A stretch of 11,832 nucleotides of DNA, taken from positions 1-11,832 of the forward strand of contig DATKZB010000358.1 in assembly GCA_035528235.1 (NCBI GenBank), written 5' to 3'. Below the pieces are notes generated by a model that saw nothing but the letters and a program-made list of their open reading frames with translations, was not told where the DNA came from and searched no databases. Source of the stretch: DATKZB01 sp035528235 (lineage in GTDB: Bacteria > Planctomycetota > Phycisphaerae > FEN-1346). The position numbers and the translations under genes were made by a program. This document shows, piece after piece, positions 7,953-11,832 of this stretch (positions are counted from its first letter, which is position 1; each line of letters opens with the position of its first letter).

Positions 7953-9077
7953 CTATCGGCCGCCCGCCCGCCGCGCGAAACGCCCGCCTGGCAACGCCCG
8001 CACCAGGCCCTTGAGTTCCAGGAGGGTCAGGGCCCCGCTGGCCTGGGCGGCCCCCAGGCCGGCGCGCGACGCCAGGACGTCCATGGCCGCCGGCTCGCCG
8101 TCGAGGACCTCCATCAGCCGGGCCTCCTCCGGCGAGAGGTTGGCCTTGAGCGAAAGCGTTCCCTGGCGCGTGGCGTCCTCGTCCGGGGGCGGCTCGATGC
8201 CGAGGTCCGGGAACTCCTCGAGGACGTCGGCCACCGACTCGACGAGTCTGGCCCCGTCGCGAATCAGGCCGTGGACGCCGGCGGCGCCGGGGGCGTCCAC
8301 GCGGTTGGGCACGGCGAAGACCTCTTTGCCCATCTCGGCGGCCAGCCGGGCCGTGATGAGCGCGCCGCTCCGCCGGCCGGCCTCCACGACGATGGTCCCG
8401 AGCGAAAGGGCCCCGAGAATGCGGTTGCGCCGCGGGAAGTTCTCGGCCGTCGGGCCGACCGCCATGGGGAACTCGCTGATGAGCGCCCCCCGTTCGACCA
8501 CGGCCTCCGCCAGAGGTTTGTTCTCCGGCGGGTAGACGGTGGCCAGGCCGTTGCCAAGGACCGCGATCGTGCGTCCGCCGGCGGCCAGGGCCCCGCGATG
8601 GGCGGCCGAGTCGATGCCCCGGGCCAGCCCCGAGACGACCGTGAATCCCGCCCGGGCCATGCCGCCCGCCAGACGCTCGGCCTGGTCCTGGCCGTACAGG
8701 CTGCACTTGCGCATCCCGACGATGCTGATGGCCTGGGCGTCGCCGGGCACGAGGGTGCCCTTGACGTACAGGACGGGCGGCGCGTCGAACAGGTAGGTCA
8801 GGGCGATGGGGTACTCGGGCTCGCCGCGGACGATGACGGCCACGCCGGCCGCCCGGGCCCGGTCGAGTTCGGCCTGGGCGTCGGCCTGGCGGATGCCGCC
8901 GACCATCGCCTCGGCCCCGGACCGGCTGATGCCGTTGACCTCGGCGAGGGCAGACGCGCCGGCCTCGGCGGCGGCCTTGGCCGAGCCGAAGTGCTCGACG
9001 AGCGCACCGTAAAGGCGCGGCCCGATTCCGGATGTCAGGTGCAGCCGCAAGGCCGCCACACGCTCGTCGTTGTCCAT
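7953..9077 (-). CDS. dprA: DNA-processing protein A, RecA loader for single-stranded DNA
   Basis: DprA binds incoming single-stranded DNA during natural transformation and loads RecA. The 374-residue protein has a helix-hairpin-helix/SAM-like N-terminal region (about 10-60, LTSGIGPRLYGALVEHFGS). A Rossmann-like core follows with ISIVGMRKCSLYG (117-129), SGLARGIDSAAH (149-160), the Gly-rich AVLGNGLATVYPPEN (172-186) and FPRRNRILGALS (214-225). A C-terminal winged-helix domain (about 310-370) completes the long three-domain form. ATG 9077 is preferred over GTG 9086 because AGAGGG lies eight bases upstream of the ATG. It has its own promoter at 9122-9150. No topA or other competence gene is adjacent. 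DprA is also kept by many bacteria not known to be transformable, so competence cannot be concluded. Confidence 0.96.
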   Translation of the reverse strand: MDNDERVAALRLHLTSGIGPRLYGALVEHFGSAKAAAEAGASALAEVNGISRSGAEAMVGGIRQADAQAELDRARAAGVAVIVRGEPEYPIALTYLFDAPPVLYVKGTLVPGDAQAISIVGMRKCSLYGQDQAERLAGGMARAGFTVVSGLARGIDSAAHRGALAAGGRTIAVLGNGLATVYPPENKPLAEAVVERGALISEFPMAVGPTAENFPRRNRILGALSLGTIVVEAGRRSGALITARLAAEMGKEVFAVPNRVDAPGAAGVHGLIRDGARLVESVADVLEEFPDLGIEPPPDEDATRQGTLSLKANLSPEEARLMEVLDGEPAAMDVLASRAGLGAAQASGALTLLELKGLVRALPGGRFARRAGGR

Positions 9078-9121
9078 GGGTCGCACCCTCTGGCCTGTCT
9101 CCGGGTGAGTTTGTAGAAGGG

Positions 9122-9150
9122 ATGATAGAACGGCGCCAGGGGAGGGTCAA
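9122..9150 (-). promoter_or_regulatory. Sigma70-type promoter for dprA
   Basis: TTGACC (9145-9150) and TATCAT (9122-9127), each 5/6 to consensus, are separated by exactly 17 bp. They lie in the 94-nt gap between aroB and dprA, with an expected start of transcription about 38 nt before the dprA ATG. Confidence 0.75.
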
Positions 9151-9171
9151 CCATTCTGTGCGGGCCGCGAC

Positions 9172-10284
9172 TCACGCATCGGCCAGCGAGAGCACGGCGC
9201 GGCGAATCTCGTCGTCGGTCACGTCGTCGACGTCGCGGACGGTGCCGACGGCCTCGGGCAGGATGAACCGCAGGCGACCCGCCTGGGCCTTCTTGTCGTG
9301 TCGCATGAGGTCGAGGCACCGCCCCAGGTCGGCCGGTGCGTCCAGGCGTGTCGGCAGGCCGAACCGCTCGAGCAGCCGGCGTTGGCGTTCGACCACCTCC
9401 ACCGGCGCGAGATTCCGTGCCTGGGCGATGCGCGCCTCGGCCATCATGCCCAGGGCCACGGCACGCCCGTGCGTGACGGGGGCGCCGGCCAGCCGGTCGC
9501 CGGACTCCATGGCCAGGCTCTCGAGGGCGTGGCCGACGGTGTGACCGTAGTTCAGGATTCGCCGCAGGCCGCCCTCGCGTTCGTCGGCCATGACGACGTC
9601 GGCCTTGATGCGGACGTTGCGGGTCACGACGTCCTCGAGGACGGCGGGCCGGCGGGCCAGGATGGCGTCGGCGTCGGCCTCGATGGCGTCAAACAGTTCG
9701 GCGTCGCGGATGACGGCGTGTTTGACGACCTCGGCCAGGCCCGTCCGCAGTTCCTCGTCGGGCAGCGTGGCCAGGGCCGACACGTCGGCCAGGACGGCGG
9801 CGGGCTGGTGAAACGCGCCGATGAGGTTCTTGCACTCCGGATGGTCGACGCCGGTCTTGCCGCCGACGCTGGCGTCGACCTGCCCGAGCAGGCTGGTCGA
9901 GACGGCGATCCACGCGATGCCGCGCATGTACGTGGCGGCCACAAACCCCGCCAAGTCGGTCACCACGCCGCCGCCCAGGCCCACGACGACCGACCCGCGG
10001 TCCAGACCCGCCGCCAGCATCCGGTCGTACAGGCGGCCGGCCTGGGCGAGTGTCTTGGACCCCTCGCCCGGGGGCATGACGATGGTCTCGACGGCCAGGC
10101 CGGCCTCGCGCAGGCTCCGGGCCACCGGGTCCAGGCAGTGCCGGGCCACGTGCTCGTCGGTGACGAGGGCGACCTTACGGCTTCGGCCCGTCGCCTTGGC
10201 CAGGGGGCCCACCGTCGGCAAAAGGTTCGGGCCGATCCGGACGATGCAGTCGAATCCGGTGAATCGGACGTGCACTTGTTGCAT
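9172..10284 (-). CDS. aroB: 3-dehydroquinate synthase
   Basis: AroB converts DAHP to 3-dehydroquinate, the second step of the shikimate pathway, using NAD and a divalent metal. The 370-residue product has family length. Motifs include PPGEGSKTL (71-79), GGGVVTDLAGF (104-114), VSTSLLGQVDASVGGKTGVDH (128-148), CKNLIGAFHQP (151-161), GLAEVVKHA (182-190, metal ligand Glu184), NYGHTVGHALE (245-255, His248) and THGRAVALGM (271-280, His272). ATG 10284 gives an N-terminus like other AroB proteins; the longer open frame to 10473 encodes unrelated low-quality sequence. No good ribosome binding site precedes it. The gene starts inside the end of the upstream membrane-protein gene (110-nt overlap), so it is probably translated by coupling from that transcript. 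Confidence 0.97.
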   Translation of the reverse strand: MQQVHVRFTGFDCIVRIGPNLLPTVGPLAKATGRSRKVALVTDEHVARHCLDPVARSLREAGLAVETIVMPPGEGSKTLAQAGRLYDRMLAAGLDRGSVVVGLGGGVVTDLAGFVAATYMRGIAWIAVSTSLLGQVDASVGGKTGVDHPECKNLIGAFHQPAAVLADVSALATLPDEELRTGLAEVVKHAVIRDAELFDAIEADADAILARRPAVLEDVVTRNVRIKADVVMADEREGGLRRILNYGHTVGHALESLAMESGDRLAGAPVTHGRAVALGMMAEARIAQARNLAPVEVVERQRRLLERFGLPTRLDAPADLGRCLDLMRHDKKAQAGRLRFILPEAVGTVRDVDDVTDDEIRRAVLSLADA

Positions 10285-11230
10285 GGTCTTTGGCTTTCGT
10301 TCGCGGTCGGGTCCAGACGAACCGCAACCAGAGGAACACGGCTCCCACGACCAGCAGGAGGCCGCCCATCGCGTACACGGGCATCCAGGCGGTGCCCCGC
10401 GGCGCCGTGGGGCTGAGGCCGGCTGCGCCCGTCTCTTCTTTCTCCAGGCTGCGGGCCACCAGCATCGGGGCAAAGCCCTCGCCCTTGGTCCCCCGGTACC
10501 GGCGGACCTTGTAGAAGTATCCCTTGACGCGGACGTCGTCGAAGACCTTCAGGTGGTCCATCGGGTCTTCCAGCACGATGACCGTGGCCACGGGCCGCTC
10601 CTCCGTGAGGGGCAACTCGCGAATGTTGCACTCGTACAGCACGGGCACGTCTTTCCGCAGCGCCAGAATGGGCGTCTGGAACGGCGTCACGGTCATGTAG
10701 GCCCCGCGGATGGTGACGGGTTGGCCCCGGTAGGCCGAGGGCATCGCCAGCAGTTGCGGGTACCCGGTGACCATGTCGTCGGGCTTGAAGAGTTCGGGCG
10801 GCATCTTGGCGACCCGGTCGACGAGCCACCAGAGGGCCGACTCGTCGTAGTCGAAGGTGTTGTCCTTGACGTCGGCCAGCAGGGCCTCGCCCTTCTCGAA
10901 GGAGAGGTCGTAGCGCCGGAGGATGGGCAGATCGCGGATCTCGTCGAGGGTCATCTCACGCTGACCGTCGCCGACGGGCTTGCCGGGCAACTTGCGATTC
11001 TCGGCCGGTTTCGCCTGGTCGCTGACCGAGACCTCGGCCTGGATGGCCTCGGCGACGGCCTTTTCCTTGGCCGCCTCGGCCGCCAGTTCTTTCGCGAGGT
11101 CGGCGGCGATGGCGTCCGGTGCGGGTGCGGCCGGGGCTGCCATTGCGGCGGCGGCAAGTGCCGAGGCGAGAATCGCCAGGCAGAGGGTCCGGTGTCGTGC
11201 GATCCGGCGTATGGGGTGGGTTGCGCTCAT
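10175..11230 (-). CDS. Exported, C-terminally anchored protein of unknown function
   Basis: I do not recognise this 351-residue protein. It has a basic N-terminus and hydrophobic stretch (CLAILASALAAAAMAAPA, 17-34) typical of a Sec signal peptide, then an Ala/Lys/Glu helical segment (about 40-65). A globular domain spans about 95-262 and one membrane helix lies at about 284-306 with a basic cytoplasmic tail. In the globular part, GQPVTIRGAYMTVTPF (169-184) and VFDDVRVKGYFYKVRRY (229-245) read like successive strands of a small beta barrel, possibly OB-like; that is a guess. ATG 11230 has GGAG nine bases upstream and a strong promoter just before it. The last 36 or so residues are encoded within the overlap with aroB and look like unconstrained sequence. 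Its partnership with aroB may be only transcriptional. Confidence 0.85.
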   Translation of the reverse strand: MSATHPIRRIARHRTLCLAILASALAAAAMAAPAAPAPDAIAADLAKELAAEAAKEKAVAEAIQAEVSVSDQAKPAENRKLPGKPVGDGQREMTLDEIRDLPILRRYDLSFEKGEALLADVKDNTFDYDESALWWLVDRVAKMPPELFKPDDMVTGYPQLLAMPSAYRGQPVTIRGAYMTVTPFQTPILALRKDVPVLYECNIRELPLTEERPVATVIVLEDPMDHLKVFDDVRVKGYFYKVRRYRGTKGEGFAPMLVARSLEKEETGAAGLSPTAPRGTAWMPVYAMGGLLLVVGAVFLWLRFVWTRPRTKAKDHATSARPIHRIRLHRPDRPEPFADGGPPGQGDGPKP

Positions 11231-11249
11231 GAGCCAAGTCTCCGTGCCG

Positions 11250-11278
11250 ATTCTAGGGCCCCCTGGGGTGGGGGTCAA
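11250..11278 (-). promoter_or_regulatory. Sigma70-type promoter for the exported-protein gene and aroB
   Basis: TTGACC (11273-11278) and TAGAAT (11250-11255), each 5/6 to consensus, have a 17-bp spacer. Transcription would start near 11243, giving a very short leader of about 13 nt that still includes the GGAG ribosome binding site before ATG 11230. Confidence 0.75.
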
Positions 11279-11293
11279 AAGGAATCCGAATGC

Positions 11294-11487
11294 CCCGCCT
11301 ATCCGGGTGTGACCGCGGATTCTGGCACGCCCAAATTATCGAGCGGCGGTGCCGCCCGCGCCTATGTAGCGCGGGGGTTTATCCCCCGCGCCGGACGCCT
11401 CAGGCCTCCCGGCTGCGCGGGGGGTAAACCCCCGCGCTACAACGGCTTGACGTTTGCCAGAAAAATCGGTCACACCCGCCTATCCGG
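11294..11487. repeat. 13-bp direct repeat bracketing hairpin element
   Basis: CCCGCCTATCCGG occurs at 11294-11306 and again at 11475-11487. Just inside or overlapping them, CGGGTGTGACCG (11304-11315) and CGGTCACACCCG (11467-11478) are perfect reverse complements. The family 1 hairpin (11366-11440) lies between. The layout resembles a small inserted element with a duplicated target, or a local duplication. Confidence 0.7.
11366..11440. repeat. Second copy of inverted repeat, hairpin element family 1
   Basis: Arms 11366-11390 and 11416-11440 pair at 24 of 25 positions around a 25-nt loop. The left arm is identical to 16-40. The loop sequence and length differ from the first copy (8 nt), so the arms, not the loop, are conserved. 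Confidence 0.9.
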
Positions 11488-11530
11488 TAAGACGGATGCG
11501 GGGGTCGTTCGTTGCACGGCGATTGGCGCG

Positions 11531-11568
11531 AAAAAAGAGGCGCCGCGAAGCCACACGTTCGCGGCGCC
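11531..11568 (-). terminator. Rho-independent terminator of the ncRNA gene
   Basis: On the minus strand, an 11-bp perfect stem (GGCGCCGCGAA with TTCGCGGCGCC) and an 8-nt loop are followed directly by TCTTTTTT. This is the clearest intrinsic terminator in the window, and no protein gene lies between it and the promoter at 11710-11739. Confidence 0.88.
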
Positions 11569-11702
11569 CGTGGCACCAGTCACGTTTTTCAGTCCCGCCC
11601 CTCAGCGACTGCCCAACGTCTCCTGGTGCCGCCCTCCTCGAACCCCTTGTTCCCACACCGCCAATCGTTCCCTACAACACAGGCTTGTCAGGTCTTTTTC
11701 CT
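11531..11702 (-). ncRNA. Candidate free-standing structured non-coding RNA, about 172 nt
   Basis: A good promoter (11710-11739) and a strong terminator (11531-11568) enclose a segment with no plausible minus-strand protein. A start near 11702 gives an RNA of about 172 nt. Its 5' part can form a bulged hairpin (CCT-G-ACAA with TTGT-AGG, 11671-11692), then a small GAAC/GTTC hairpin. The centre is a long irregular hairpin: GGCACCAG (11623-11630) pairs perfectly with CTGGTGCC (11572-11579), inside it ACGTT with AACGT, and inside that CAGTC with GACTG, separated by short purine internal loops (for example GGG opposite AAA). The composition is less GC-rich than the flanks. I find no signature of tmRNA, RNase P RNA, SRP RNA or tRNA. 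Size and autonomy would suit 6S RNA or a trans-acting regulator, but I cannot show the 6S central bubble. Confidence 0.6.
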
Positions 11703-11709
11703 CCAGTTA

Positions 11710-11739
11710 ATTATTCGCACCGGGTGGATGGTCTGACAA
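11710..11739 (-). promoter_or_regulatory. Sigma70-type promoter of the candidate ncRNA
   Basis: TTGTCA (11734-11739) and AATAAT (11710-11715), each 5/6 to consensus, are separated by 18 bp. The -35 region TTGTCAG (11733-11739) is the reverse complement of CTGACAA (11685-11691) early in the transcribed region, a possible operator pair or coincidence. Confidence 0.7.
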
Positions 11740-11791
11740 CCCCCCGGCGCAGATATTTTTCGCATCGTCCTCGGGGCGCAGCGGCCGCTAT

Positions 11792-11832
11792 AATCCTACA
11801 TCGCCACTTGCCGCGCGGCGGCCTTCCTAGGC
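11792..11832. repeat. Partial copy of hairpin repeat family 2, cut by window end
   Basis: AATCCTACA (11792-11800) is followed by GCCACTTGCCGCGCGGCGG and the core CCTTCCTAGGC, matching the repeat at 3842-3960 in both flank and core. The second half of the stem lies beyond the window. It lies upstream of the ncRNA promoter. Confidence 0.8.

Overview
The window is GC-rich bacterial chromosome in which every gene I can support lies on the minus strand. The long plus-strand reading frames are shadows of those genes. Two things suggest Planctomycetota or a relative: a zinc-ribbon membrane protein of a kind common there, and intergenic GC-rich hairpin repeats. This is a weak inference, because no rRNA or marker gene is present to confirm it.

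In transcription order (high to low coordinates), 11231-11832 has no protein gene. It holds a truncated hairpin repeat, a free-standing candidate non-coding RNA gene with its own promoter and terminator (about 11531-11702), and a second hairpin repeat inside a 13-bp direct repeat. Next come a signal-peptide, C-terminally anchored protein of unknown function (10175-11230), aroB (9172-10284, overlapping it by 110 nt), and dprA (7953-9077) with its own promoter. A very small arginine/lysine-rich protein gene (7775-7855) and pdxJ (6996-7721) follow from another promoter.

From 6878 to 5312 lies a compositionally distinct, lower-GC pair: a beta-class DNA methyltransferase and an overlapping gene whose product carries a plausible PD-(D/E)XK nuclease core. 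Together they look like an acquired type II restriction-modification cassette. A CreD-like multi-pass membrane protein follows (4028-5218).

After an intergenic repeat pair (3842-3960) comes a tight three-gene cluster: dapA (2957-3826), a membrane histidine kinase with a CXXCH haem motif in its extracytoplasmic domain (1279-2940), and a double zinc-ribbon single-pass membrane protein (174-1256). The window ends with a perfect 25-bp inverted repeat at 16-73.

The functions are a mosaic. They cover shikimate pathway (AroB), lysine/peptidoglycan precursor (DapA) and pyridoxal phosphate (PdxJ) biosynthesis, DNA uptake/recombination (DprA), sensing (haem kinase), envelope proteins and DNA modification. 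The best candidates for something undescribed are the ncRNA gene, the 26-residue basic protein ahead of pdxJ, and the putative endonuclease.
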